Source of the DNA: Coriobacteriaceae bacterium
GTDB taxonomy: Bacteria > Actinomycetota > Coriobacteriia > Coriobacteriales > Coriobacteriaceae
Assembly: GCA_015062655.1 (NCBI GenBank)
Contig: SUUG01000011.1
Coordinates: forward strand, 62,001-126,000
Reading direction: 5' to 3'
Length of the DNA: 64,000 nucleotides
Below are positions 54,430 through 62,967 of this stretch, piece after piece. A program made the position numbers and the translations under genes. How positions within the stretch are numbered: the stretch's first letter is position 1; every line of letters starts with the position of its first letter. A model generated the notes under the pieces. It did no database searches and was not told the origin of the DNA. It worked only from the letters and a program-made list of their open reading frames with translations.

Positions 54430-55167
54430 ATGGCCGTGTTGAGAGCTGTCGTCTTCGACATGGACGAGACGTTGCTGAGCATCAACCTCGCCGCGTTCAT
54501 CGCCGTGCTCGCCCGCGACGAGTCCGCGCTGCTCGCCGAGGCGGGCCGCCGGAGCACCTGGACCATGGTCGCGGCCTACACCCGTGCGCTCCTCGAGGTG
54601 AACCAGCCCGGGCACGACGGAACGCGCACCAACCGCGAGATCTTCGACGCGGCCATCGAGCGCCGCAGCGGCGTGGTCCTCGCCGACCCGGTGGTCCGCG
54701 ACATGATCGAGTGCTACGAGCGCGAGGTCCTCCCGAACCGCAACGACCGCATCATCGACGCGGACCCGATGCCCGGCGGCATCCGAGCGGTGGAGGCGGC
54801 GCTGTCACGCGGCCTCCGGGTGGCGCTCCTCACGAATCCCAGCTTCTCCGAGACCTGCATCCGTTGCCGCATGCGCTGGGGCGGCCTCGAAGATCTGCCC
54901 TTCGAGCTCGTGACCACGCTGGAGAACAGCCGCCACTGCAAGCCCGATGCGGCCTACTACCGCGAGAGCCTCTCCGAGCTCGGCCTCTCCCCCGACGAGG
55001 TCCTCATGGTGGGCAACGACCCGAAGCGCGACTTCCCCGAACCGGACTGCGGCCTCAAGACGGCGTATGTCGGGGACGGGGCGCCGGCGCGGGCGATGTG
55101 GGCGGGGACGATGGAGCGTTTCGGCGAGAGGTTCGATGAGGTTGTTGAGGCGTTTGAGGGGGACTGA
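54430..55167 (+). CDS. HAD-superfamily hydrolase
   Basis: A 245-residue HAD protein. Motif I is VVFDMDETLLS at about 7-17, motif II LLTNPSF, motif III the Lys in CKPDAAYYRESL and motif IV MVGNDPKRDFPEPDCGLKTAYVG. The cap is helical. The substrate is unknown; its position next to rpsA and ndk is not informative. ATG 54430 follows AGGGGG; upstream codons lack an SD. Confidence 0.87.
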   Translation: MAVLRAVVFDMDETLLSINLAAFIAVLARDESALLAEAGRRSTWTMVAAYTRALLEVNQPGHDGTRTNREIFDAAIERRSGVVLADPVVRDMIECYEREVLPNRNDRIIDADPMPGGIRAVEAALSRGLRVALLTNPSFSETCIRCRMRWGGLEDLPFELVTTLENSRHCKPDAAYYRESLSELGLSPDEVLMVGNDPKRDFPEPDCGLKTAYVGDGAPARAMWAGTMERFGERFDEVVEAFEGD

Positions 55168-55181
55168 TCCCAGGCGCTATC

Positions 55182-55255
55182 GGCCGCGGGGCCCGTCCCC
55201 CTGGGGTGTGTTCGCCTTCGGCTCAGAACACCCCAGGGGGACGGGCCCCGCGGCC
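55182..55255. repeat. 28-bp perfect inverted repeat (long hairpin)
   Basis: 55182-55209 and 55228-55255 are exact inverse complements (ends GGCCGCGGGG, inner ends GGGGTGT), separated by an 18-nt loop. It lies between the convergent HAD and ndk genes. It is far stronger than a normal terminator and lacks a T-run. Confidence 0.85.
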
Positions 55256-55308
55256 TGCTGACTGCAAATTCCCCCGCCACCACATACGTGAAAGGTGGGA
55301 AAGACGGT

Positions 55309-55337
55309 GCGCCGCCCCGAGGGGCGGCGCGCTTTTT
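55309..55337 (+). terminator. Hairpin with T-run at the ndk 3' end
   Basis: Stem GCGCCGCCCC/GGGGCGGCGC followed by GCTTTTT in the plus direction. It could stop transcripts from the HAD gene before they enter ndk in antisense. Confidence 0.65.
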
Positions 55338-55743
55338 ACTCGAAGAAGAGCTCGATCTCGCGGAGGGCGTTCTCGGGGCTGTCGGAACCGTGGATCGCAT
55401 TGGAGTTCACGTTCAGCGCGAAGTCGCCGCGGATCGTGCCCGGAGCCGCCTCGAGCGGGTCGGTGGCGCCCATGAGGGAGCGCATCTTCGCCACGGCCGA
55501 GGGGCCGGACACGACCATCTTCACCACGGGGCCGCTCGTGATGAAGTCGATCAGCTCCTGGTAGAAGGGCTTGTCGGCGAGGTGCTCGTAGTTCGCGGCA
55601 GCCTGCTCGGGCGTCACCTCGGCGAGTTCCATGCGCTCGATCACAAGACCGCTGCGCTCGATACGGGTGATGATCTCCCCCATGTGGCGGGCGCGGACGG
55701 CGTCCGGTTTGATCATGGAGTAGGTGCGTTCGATTGCTGCCAT
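55336..55743 (-). CDS. ndk: Nucleoside diphosphate kinase
   Basis: A 135-residue enzyme balancing NTP pools. The phosphohistidine is His118 in NAIHGSDSPENA; the start ERTYSMIKPDAVRAR and GATDPLEAAPGTIRGDFAL are diagnostic. ATG 55743 follows AAAGGA. The long frame upstream on this strand is a shadow of argH. It is monocistronic. Confidence 0.96.
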   Translation of the reverse strand: MAAIERTYSMIKPDAVRARHMGEIITRIERSGLVIERMELAEVTPEQAAANYEHLADKPFYQELIDFITSGPVVKMVVSGPSAVAKMRSLMGATDPLEAAPGTIRGDFALNVNSNAIHGSDSPENALREIELFFE

Positions 55744-55832
55744 GGCTGTCCTTTCGATAGTCGGCATTCCGGCCATCTTAGCAGACCTCTTCGCAGATGC
55801 GGAGATGCCGCACGGAGCCGCGGGGGCTCGCA

Positions 55833-57230
55833 TCACATCCCCTTGAGGATGGCCTCCTCCTCGATGAGCGTGGATCGCACGAGCTTGGCCTGCTGCTCCA
55901 CAGCCTCGGGGGCCGTGCCGCCCTCGGTCATGCGCGCGGCGACGATGCTCGGGATGTCGAGCGCGCCCACGATGTCGGCGCCGAACAGGTCGCTCGCCTC
56001 CTTGAAGTCCTCGAGCGTGAGGTCGGCGAGGTCGCAGCCGCGGTGCTCGCAGGTGAGCACCAGGTGCCCCACCACCGCATGGGCCTCCCGGAAGGGCATA
56101 CCGCGCTTCGCAAGGTAGTCGGCGATGTCCGTGGCAGCCAGGTACCCCGTGCCGCAGGCCTTGAGCATCACGTCCTCGTTGAAGGTGGCCGTGGAGACCA
56201 TGCCCGCCATCACCTCGAGGCTCCGCGTGAGCGTGTCCGCGGTGTCGAGCATGCCCTCCTTGTCCTCCTGCAGGTCCTTGTTGTAGGCGAGGGGGAGCCC
56301 CTTCATCGTCACGAGCATCTGGACGAGGTTGCCGTACACGCGACCGGTCTTGCCGCGGATCAGCTCGGCGAAATCGGGGTTCTTCTTCTGAGGCATGATG
56401 CTCGACCCCGTGGAGAAGGCGTCGGACAGCGTCACGAACCCGAACTCGGAGCTGCTCCACAGCACGATCTCCTCGGCCAGACGCGAGAGGTGCATCGCGC
56501 AGACGGATCCCGCGTACTGCAGGTCGAGGAGGAAGTCGCGGTCGGACACGGCGTCGAGCGAGTTGGGGATCACGGCGGAGAATCCGAGCGCGTGCGCCGA
56601 CATCCAGCGGTCGAGCGGATAGCTCGTGCCCGCGAGCGCCGCCGCGCCCAAAGGCGAGGCGTCCGCGGCGGCGTACGCCTCATGGAGCCGGTGGAAGTCG
56701 CGGTGGAGCATCCAGGCGTAGGCGAGCAGGTGGTGCGAGAGCAGCACGGGCTGCGCATGCTGCAGGTGGGTGTAACCCGGCAGGATCGCCGCGGGATGCG
56801 CGTCGGCGGCTGAGATCAGCGCCTCCCGAAGCCCGGTGACCGCCGTCATCATGTCGCGGCAGAGTCGCTTCGCCGCGAGCCTGGTGTCGGTTGCCACTTG
56901 GTCGTTTCTCGAACGCCCGGTGTGGAGCCGCTTGCCGGCGTCGCCGATCCGGCGCGTCAGCTCGCTCTCGATCGCCATGTGGATGTCCTCGTCGCGGATG
57001 TCGAAGGTGAAGCTCCCCTCCTCGATCTCGCGCTCGATCTCATCGAGGCCCGCACAGATCTGATCGCAGTCGTCTTGGCTGATGATGCCCTGCACGGCGA
57101 TCATCCGGGCATGGGCCTTGGATCCCGCGATGTCCTCACGGTACAGATGGCGATCGACCGGCAGCGACGCGCCGAACTCCTGGGTCCGCTCGGCGACACC
57201 CGCCTCGAACCGTCCTCCCCATAGTGCCAT
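55833..57230 (-). CDS. argH: Argininosuccinate lyase
   Basis: A 465-residue enzyme of the fumarase/aspartase superfamily, cleaving argininosuccinate to arginine and fumarate. It starts MALWGGRFEAG; HTGRSRNDQVATD, TPGYTHLQ-type YTHLQHAQPV and the signature GSSIMPQKKNPD are present. Length is normal. SD AGGAAGGA lies upstream. It follows argG by about 100 nt on the same strand, forming argGH. Confidence 0.97.
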   Translation of the reverse strand: MALWGGRFEAGVAERTQEFGASLPVDRHLYREDIAGSKAHARMIAVQGIISQDDCDQICAGLDEIEREIEEGSFTFDIRDEDIHMAIESELTRRIGDAGKRLHTGRSRNDQVATDTRLAAKRLCRDMMTAVTGLREALISAADAHPAAILPGYTHLQHAQPVLLSHHLLAYAWMLHRDFHRLHEAYAAADASPLGAAALAGTSYPLDRWMSAHALGFSAVIPNSLDAVSDRDFLLDLQYAGSVCAMHLSRLAEEIVLWSSSEFGFVTLSDAFSTGSSIMPQKKNPDFAELIRGKTGRVYGNLVQMLVTMKGLPLAYNKDLQEDKEGMLDTADTLTRSLEVMAGMVSTATFNEDVMLKACGTGYLAATDIADYLAKRGMPFREAHAVVGHLVLTCEHRGCDLADLTLEDFKEASDLFGADIVGALDIPSIVAARMTEGGTAPEAVEQQAKLVRSTLIEEEAILKGM

Positions 57231-57329
57231 GTCCGCATATCCTTCCTGTCACGCGGCGGTCTCCGCCGGCAGTGGCCGTGAACGCTTCTTAATATGTGCA
57301 ATGGATGTGATCGGGACGGTCAGTCCTGG

Positions 57330-58646
57330 TTACCGGGCGGCCGCGTGGATCAGTCCGGCCACGGGAGCCGGCACGGACGCGGGCGCGTGCTCGGCCGGAG
57401 CGGCGGCCGCCTTGCCTGCGACGCCCTGCTTGATCGCCCAGGTCTTCAGCGAGAGGGCCTGGATGTTGATGAAGCCCTTGGCGTCGTTCTGGTCGAAGGC
57501 CTCGTCGTTGTCGTAGGTGGCGAGGTTCAGGTCGTAAAGCGACACGGCGCTCTTGCGGCCCACCACCACGCAGGAGCCCTTGTAGAACTTGAGCTTGACC
57601 TCGCCGGTCACGTGCTGCTGGGTCTGGGCCATGAAGGCGTCGAAGGCCTGCTTGAGCGGGCTGAACCACTGGCCGTTGTAGACGAGGTCGGCCCAGGCCT
57701 GCTCGAGCTCGAGCTTGTAGTGCAGCACGGACCGCTCGAGCGTGAGGTCCTCGAGGGCCTTGTGGGCGTTGATGAGCGCGAGGCCGGCCGGGACCTCGTA
57801 GCACTCCCGGGACTTGAGGCCCACGTAGCGGTTCTCGATCATGTCGATCCGGCCGTACCCGTTCTCACCGGCGATCTTGTTGAGCTTGCCGATGAGCTCG
57901 GCCATGGGGAGCTGCTCGCCGTCCAGGCTCACCGGGACGCCGCCCTCGAAGCCGATCACCGTGTAGGTGGGGACGTCTGGAGCGTCCTCCGGTGCCACGG
58001 TCATCGTCCAGATGTCCGCCGGCGGCTCGGCCCAGGGGTCCTCGAGGACGCCCGCCTCGATCGCCCGGCCCCACAGGTTGTCGTCGATGGAGTAGGGCTT
58101 CTCGATGCTCGCGCCCACGGGCACGCCGTGCTTCTTCGCGTAGGCGATCTCGTCGGGCCGCATGCCGAGGTCCCACTCGCGCACCGGCGCGATCACCTTG
58201 AGCGAGGGGTCCAGCGCGAGGATGGAGGTCTCGAAGCGCACCTGGTCGTTGCCCTTGCCCGTGCAGCCATGGGCCACGCAGGTGGCGCCGTGCTTATGGG
58301 CGGCGGCCACGAGGTGCGCCGAGATCAGAGGCCGGGAGAGGGCGGAGAGCAGCGGGTACTTGTTCTCGTACATGGCGTTCGCCGCGATCGCGCAGGTGAG
58401 GTAGTCCTGGCAGAACTCCTCCTCCATGTCGACGACCTCGCAGGCGACGACGCCTAAGGAGCAGGCCTTCTCCTTGATCTTCTCGAGACCGTCGTGCTCC
58501 TGGCCGACGTTGCCGAGGACGGCAACGACGTCGAGGTTCTTCTCCTCCTGGAGCCACTTCACGCAGACGGAGGTGTCGAGGCCGCCGGAGTACGCGAGGA
58601 CGACCTTCTCCTTGGCGGCCGTCTGGTTGGATGCTGACTTGCTCAT
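57330..58646 (-). CDS. argG: Argininosuccinate synthase
   Basis: A 438-residue ATP-dependent ligase joining citrulline and aspartate. The PP-loop AYSGGLDTSV is at about 18-27; CVAHGCTGKGNDQVRFE and RENRYVGLKSRECYE-type (IENRYVGLKSRECYEVPAG) segments are diagnostic. The C terminus carries an extra Ala/Pro-rich tail of about 35 residues beyond the usual end. ATG 58646 follows AAAGGACA. A leader with a terminator and an Arg-rich ORF lies upstream. No argCJBDF genes are in the window. Confidence 0.96.
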   Translation of the reverse strand: MSKSASNQTAAKEKVVLAYSGGLDTSVCVKWLQEEKNLDVVAVLGNVGQEHDGLEKIKEKACSLGVVACEVVDMEEEFCQDYLTCAIAANAMYENKYPLLSALSRPLISAHLVAAAHKHGATCVAHGCTGKGNDQVRFETSILALDPSLKVIAPVREWDLGMRPDEIAYAKKHGVPVGASIEKPYSIDDNLWGRAIEAGVLEDPWAEPPADIWTMTVAPEDAPDVPTYTVIGFEGGVPVSLDGEQLPMAELIGKLNKIAGENGYGRIDMIENRYVGLKSRECYEVPAGLALINAHKALEDLTLERSVLHYKLELEQAWADLVYNGQWFSPLKQAFDAFMAQTQQHVTGEVKLKFYKGSCVVVGRKSAVSLYDLNLATYDNDEAFDQNDAKGFINIQALSLKTWAIKQGVAGKAAAAPAEHAPASVPAPVAGLIHAAAR

Positions 58647-58744
58647 GGGATGTCCTTTCACTGCTGGTGAGGGTGTCCGAATGAGCCCACGGGGCGCGAC
58701 GGCGCGCCCGATGATGTTCGCGATGAGGAAGGTTCGACGGACAT

Positions 58745-58779
58745 AAAAAATGGTCCGTCGGGAAATCCTCGACGAACCA
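58745..58779 (-). terminator. Terminator in the argG leader, probable attenuator
   Basis: A 10-bp stem TGGTTCGTCG/CGACGGACCA (one T-G wobble) with a 9-nt loop and T6, about 100 nt upstream of the argG start and on its strand. Its 5' arm contains TCGTCGAG (58768-58775), complementary to CTCGACGA at 58832-58839 in the Arg-codon cluster. Confidence 0.75.
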
Positions 58780-58825
58780 AACGTGGACCCGGTGAAGGCC
58801 GATGCCTTCGCGAAACTGGGCGACG

Positions 58826-58909
58826 TTATCGTCGTCGAGAAATCGCGCGGCGGCGTCGGTCGGCGCTATCGGCAGCGTTCTGGCAGAGAAGGATGGCCTG
58901 GGCCATCAT
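58826..58909 (-). CDS. Candidate arginine leader peptide of argGH
   Basis: A 27-codon ORF begins ATGATGGCCCAGG and ends with RRRRAISRRR and TAA, so seven of the last ten codons are Arg (CGA CGC CGC CGC, then CGA CGA CGA). The stop is 46 nt before the attenuator-like terminator. A small hairpin CGACG-ATAA-CGTCG spans the stop codon. The last Arg codons can pair with the terminator 5' arm. A ribosome stalled at the first Arg cluster would leave that pairing free; one finishing the ORF would cover it and allow termination. Caution: the frame is open further upstream, other frames are open too, and the SD (GAGAG) is weak. Confidence 0.5.
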   Translation of the reverse strand: MMAQAILLCQNAADSADRRRRAISRRR

Positions 58910-59128
58910 GCTCTCGTATGTAGCCAGCTCGTGCTGCAAGGCTGCTCCCAACCGATCTTCGTCCGTGCGGTGCGCGATGCGGCACAGACCGCAATCGCAT
59001 TGGGAGCCATCATACGCGAAGTCGACGCCGGCGCAAGCGGGAATGGGGAATGTTGCGGAAATATTTCGGAGGTGGGGCGCTGCGGGACGCCGGCTCCGGG
59101 CGGCGGCGCCAGCCCCACCGGAATGGGG

Positions 59129-59300
59129 GGGGGTCGGTCTGACAGAAAGCCCCTGCGTGAACGTTCGCAGCGGGGACTTTTGGCATCCAAAGCCCCATTC
59201 GACCTGTTTTGCATATCTCTATATAGGCATTTTAGTGTTAGAAGTTGGATCTCGGCATGATAAGTCGTTCACAGCGGGGACTTCTGTCAAACCGACCCCC
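59129..59300. mobile_element. MITE-like element with GGGGGTCGG terminal inverted repeats, copy B
   Basis: The 35-nt ends at 59129-59163 and 59266-59300 are inverse complements with about four mismatches (outermost GGGGGTCGGTYTGACAGAA). An internal partial copy of the right end (CGTTCGCAGCGGGGACTTTT, 59162-59181) abuts the left end. The ends match those of the element at 27313-27460. No ORF inside. Confidence 0.7.
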
Positions 59301-59585
59301 TCCTTATGCCCGAGCACTAACACATGCGCGATACCGACCCGGGTGGCGTTCACGCACCGGTCGACCGCGCACACGTTGCAAGCCACCTCGCAATCCAGAC
59401 GACCGGCAATCGGTTAACGCGCGACACGCCCGCCCGCCATATCACGCATCCGGTGCGTCCGCGGCACGGCACATCGGCAGCAAACAGCGCCCCTGATATG
59501 AAAATGCCATGCAGGACGGGTCTCCCGAACGGGCTCGCATACACTTATGCAGCTGCTACATGCCCGAATGGGAAGGACCCACCCG
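59301..59585. other. Intergenic region upstream of the Cof-type HAD gene
   Basis: About 285 nt between the MITE-like element and the HAD gene. Apart from the GGAAGGA SD at its end I see no gene, hairpin or repeat that I can support. Confidence 0.4.
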
Positions 59586-60428
59586 ATGCTCCCGCGCTTC
59601 GAAACCGACACCGACCTCGCCTCCGTGAAGCTCATCGCGAGCGACATGGACCTGACGCTCCTCGCCGACGACGGGACCATGCCGCCCCGCATGTTCGAGC
59701 GCATCCGCGCCCTCGAGGAGGCCGGCGTCACCTTCTGCGCCGCGAGCGGACGCCCCAGCTACACGTTGAAGGACATGTTCCGCGAGGTCGAGCCCCACAT
59801 GGCCCTCCTCTCCGACAACGGCGCCGCCGTCTTTAACCGCGCCCGGCTCATCTCCAAGAGCCTGATCGACACGGAGGCCTACCGCGAGCTCATCGAGTTC
59901 ACCGCCCGCGACGGGCGCGGCTGCCCCTGCGTGTGCGGCATCGAGCGCTGCTACTTACGCCACGGGGACGAGCGCTTCGACGACTACTTCGGCACCTTCT
60001 ACACGAACCGCGTCTACCTCGACGACTTCTCGTCCCTCGAGGGCGACGTGAACAAGTACACGGTCTTCTTCCCCGACAGCGATTCCGAGGAGATCTACCG
60101 GAGCACCTACGGACCCGCCTGGGGCGATCGATTCAGCGTGACGAACGCGGGCAAGCACTGGATCGACATCATGAACCCGGGTGTCGACAAGGGCTCCGGT
60201 CTGCGCGCGCTCTGCCGCGAGCTCGGCATCGGGACGGACCAGGCGCTCGCGCTCGGCGACACCTACAACGACATCCAGATGCTCGAGGCCGCCGGCCACG
60301 CCTACGTGGTGGCGAACGCCGAGGAGCACATGCACGCCCACGCCACCCACCTCGCACCCTCCAACAACGATCGAGGGGTGGCGCAGGTGATCGACGCCGT
60401 CCTCGCCGCCGCCGGCCGGCCCCTCTAG
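59586..60428 (+). CDS. Cof-type HAD phosphatase
   Basis: A 280-residue Cof/IIB-type HAD hydrolase. Motif I is IASDMDLTLLADDG at about 15-28, motif II AASGRPSY, motif III VDKGSGLRALC and motif IV LALGDTYNDIQMLEAAGHAYVVANA. Usual substrates are sugar or cofactor phosphates; not defined here. ATG 59586 is chosen with GGAAGGA about 9 nt upstream. A paralogue of the same class lies at 41287. Confidence 0.9.
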   Translation: MLPRFETDTDLASVKLIASDMDLTLLADDGTMPPRMFERIRALEEAGVTFCAASGRPSYTLKDMFREVEPHMALLSDNGAAVFNRARLISKSLIDTEAYRELIEFTARDGRGCPCVCGIERCYLRHGDERFDDYFGTFYTNRVYLDDFSSLEGDVNKYTVFFPDSDSEEIYRSTYGPAWGDRFSVTNAGKHWIDIMNPGVDKGSGLRALCRELGIGTDQALALGDTYNDIQMLEAAGHAYVVANAEEHMHAHATHLAPSNNDRGVAQVIDAVLAAAGRPL

Positions 60429-60550
60429 GCCGCCTGCCCCGGCCGTTCTAGGAGCCGCGCCCCCGTACCGTCCGAGACAGCCGCCGCAGACGTTCAAAAA
60501 AGGGCCGCTTCCCCTCTAGACGCGCCCGCGACCCTTGCCTAGAATGCCGA

Positions 60551-60620
60551 GAACACTATCATGGCAGTACCTCGCGCCACACCCGCCGGCACGGTTGGTG
60601 TGGCGCACCCGCGTTCTCGG
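60551..60620 (+). other. Structured leader upstream of kup
   Basis: GAGAAC (60552) pairs with GTTCTC (60612-60617) and encloses a strong stem GCGCCACACC/GGTGTGGCGC. It ends about 15 nt before the kup start and could be a 5' UTR structure. It does not match the c-di-AMP riboswitch consensus as I know it. Confidence 0.4.
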
Positions 60621-60634
60621 ACAGTGAGGGGCGT

Positions 60635-62881
60635 ATGAAAGAACAGAATGGGCGCGAGATCGCCGCAGCCGTGAACGAGGGATCGGCCCGGAAGCGGAAG
60701 TCCGCCCACCACGCCATCCCCTTCTCGATCGGCATGGTGCTCGTGACGCTCGGCGTGGTGTACGGCGATATCGGCACGAGCCCGATGTACGTCATGAAGG
60801 CGATCGTCAGCGGCAACGGCGGGCTGGCCACGGTGAACGACGAGCTCGTCCTCGGCGCCCTCTCGCTCGTGATCTGGACGCTCACGCTCGTGACCACCGT
60901 GAAGTACGTGCTCATCGCCATGCGCGCCGACAACGGCGGCGAGGGCGGCATCTTCGCCCTCTACAGCCTCGTGCGGCGCTACAGCAAGTGGCTCATCCTG
61001 CCGGCCATGATCGGCGGCGCGACGCTTCTGGCCGACGGCGTCCTCACCCCGGCGGTGACCGTGACCACGGCCATCGAGGGCCTGCGCACGATCGAGCTCG
61101 GCCAGGCGCTCATCGGCAGCGACCAGGGCAAGGTCGTCTTCATCACGATCGCGATCATCTGCGCCCTCTTCCTCGCCCAGCGCGCCGGCACCTCCAACAT
61201 CGGGCGCGCCTTCGGCCCGGTCATGACGATCTGGTTCACCTTCCTGGGCGCCGCCGGCGTATACAACGTGCTTGCCACCGGCAACCTCGGGATCCTGCGG
61301 GCGCTGAACCCCGTGTACGGCGTCATGTTCCTGCTCTCCCCCACCAACCACGCCGGGGCGATGATCTTGGGCTCGGTCTTCCTCGCCACCACCGGCGCCG
61401 AGGCCCTCTACTCCGACATGGGGCATGTGGGCAAGGCGAACATCTACGCCTCCTGGCCCTTCGTGAAGGCCTGCCTCATCCTCAACTACCTCGGTCAGGG
61501 CGCCTGGCTGCTCAGCAACTCCGGCAACATCGAGCTGCAGGGCATGCAGGACCTGAACCCCTTCTTCGAGATGCTCCCCGAGGCCGCGCGCCCCTTCGCG
61601 GTCATCCTCTCGACGGTGGCGGCCATCATCGCCTCCCAGGCCCTCATCACCGGCTCCTTCACGATCGTGTCCGAGGCCGCCCGCCTGAACCTCATGCCTC
61701 ACCTGAAGATCAACTACCCGAGCGACACCAAGGGCCAGCTCTACATCCCGCTCGTCAACACCATCATGTGGATCGGCTGCGTGGGCGTGGTGCTGCTCTT
61801 CCAGACCTCCTCGCACATGGAGGCCGCCTACGGGCTCGCCATCACGCTCACGATGCTCATGACGAGCATCCTGCTGTTCGTCTTCCTGTCGAGCCGCCTC
61901 AAGCACCGGGTGCGCGGCGTGGTGTTCCTCCTCTTCTTCGGTGCGATCGAGATCGGCTTCTTCCTGTCGAGCCTCACGAAGTTCTTCCACGGCGGCTACG
62001 TCACGCTGCTCATGTCGCTCGTGCTCCTCACGATCATGCTCGTGTGGCGCCGCGGCACGGCGATCGAGCGCACGCAGACCGTCATGCTCCCCATCAAGGA
62101 CTACGTGGGCCAGCTCTCGCAGCTGCGCGCCGACGAGCGCTACCCCCTGCTCGCCGACAACCTCGTGTTCCTGCTGAACCGTTCCTCCAAGGGCAACGTG
62201 GACCGCGACGTCCTCTACTCGATCCTCGACAAGTACCCCAAGCGGGCACGGGCCTACTGGTTCTTGCACGTCATGGTGACCGACGAGCCGCACACGCGCC
62301 TGTACTACGTCGATTCCGTGGGCACGGACTTCGTCTTCCATGTGACGGTGAAGCTCGGCTTCAAGGAGAACCAGCGCGTGAACTCCTACCTCCGCCAGAT
62401 CGTGAGCGACCTCATGGCCAGCGGCGAGCTCCCCCCGCAGGAGCACGATTACTCCGTGTACGACGAACCGTCGAGTGTGGGCGATTTCCGCTTCTGCATG
62501 CTCCGCAAGGCCCTCACGCCCGAGTCAGACCTGCTGCATATCGACCACTACGTGATGACGCTGAAGTACGCGATCCGCCGGATCTGCGGCTCCCCCCAGC
62601 AGTGGTTCGGCCTTGAGAACTCCTCGACCCTCATCGAGTACGTCCCGCTCTTCGTGCGGCGCCGTCAGGCGAGCCACCTCGACCGCGTGTGCGCGGTGGT
62701 GCCCACGGCCGTGGCGTCCGTGGCGAACGAGGCCGTCGATGACGCGGCGGCCGGAGCCGATCCGACTGCCGCCGAGCCCCTGCCCGAGGACATCGACCTC
62801 GAGGAGGACGAGGCCGAGGACGAGGCCGACGAGGACCTGTTCTCGGAGGGCCTGCCCAGCTCCGTCGAGGAGGGCGAGTAG
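60635..62881 (+). CDS. kup: Kup-type potassium uptake protein
   Basis: A 748-residue K+/H+ symporter of the KUP/HAK family. About twelve membrane helices fill residues 27-460, with the family hallmark VVYGDIGTSPMYV, NGGEGGIFALYSL, GDGVLTPA-type (ADGVLTPAVTV) and ALYSDMGHVGKANI. A long cytoplasmic C-terminal domain follows (about 470-700). The last 45 residues are an acidic Asp/Glu-rich tail. The start is ATG 60635 with GAGGGG upstream. It ends at a bidirectional terminator shared with polA. Confidence 0.94.
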   Translation: MKEQNGREIAAAVNEGSARKRKSAHHAIPFSIGMVLVTLGVVYGDIGTSPMYVMKAIVSGNGGLATVNDELVLGALSLVIWTLTLVTTVKYVLIAMRADNGGEGGIFALYSLVRRYSKWLILPAMIGGATLLADGVLTPAVTVTTAIEGLRTIELGQALIGSDQGKVVFITIAIICALFLAQRAGTSNIGRAFGPVMTIWFTFLGAAGVYNVLATGNLGILRALNPVYGVMFLLSPTNHAGAMILGSVFLATTGAEALYSDMGHVGKANIYASWPFVKACLILNYLGQGAWLLSNSGNIELQGMQDLNPFFEMLPEAARPFAVILSTVAAIIASQALITGSFTIVSEAARLNLMPHLKINYPSDTKGQLYIPLVNTIMWIGCVGVVLLFQTSSHMEAAYGLAITLTMLMTSILLFVFLSSRLKHRVRGVVFLLFFGAIEIGFFLSSLTKFFHGGYVTLLMSLVLLTIMLVWRRGTAIERTQTVMLPIKDYVGQLSQLRADERYPLLADNLVFLLNRSSKGNVDRDVLYSILDKYPKRARAYWFLHVMVTDEPHTRLYYVDSVGTDFVFHVTVKLGFKENQRVNSYLRQIVSDLMASGELPPQEHDYSVYDEPSSVGDFRFCMLRKALTPESDLLHIDHYVMTLKYAIRRICGSPQQWFGLENSSTLIEYVPLFVRRRQASHLDRVCAVVPTAVASVANEAVDDAAAGADPTAAEPLPEDIDLEEDEAEDEADEDLFSEGLPSSVEEGE

Positions 62882-62910
62882 GCGCGGTCACCGGGTCATA
62901 TCGATAGCGA

Positions 62911-62941
62911 AAAGGCGGGGCCGTCGCAGCCCCGCCTTTTT
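62911..62941. terminator. Bidirectional terminator between kup and polA
   Basis: Stem AAAGGCGGGG/CCCCGCCTTT around a 9-nt loop with a T-run in the plus direction and TTTTCGC in the minus direction, between convergent kup and polA. Confidence 0.88.
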
Positions 62942-62967
62942 CATGACAGCTTCGCAGGGTGCGAAGC

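Noticed and set aside
58745..58909. T-box riboswitch upstream of argG
   Set aside because: There is a terminator, but no GGTGGNACCGCG-like T-box sequence or specifier stem. The Arg-rich ORF explains the layout better.
60430..60634. c-di-AMP (ydaO-type) riboswitch upstream of kup
   Set aside because: Expected by gene context, but I could not find the conserved core; only simple nested stems are visible.
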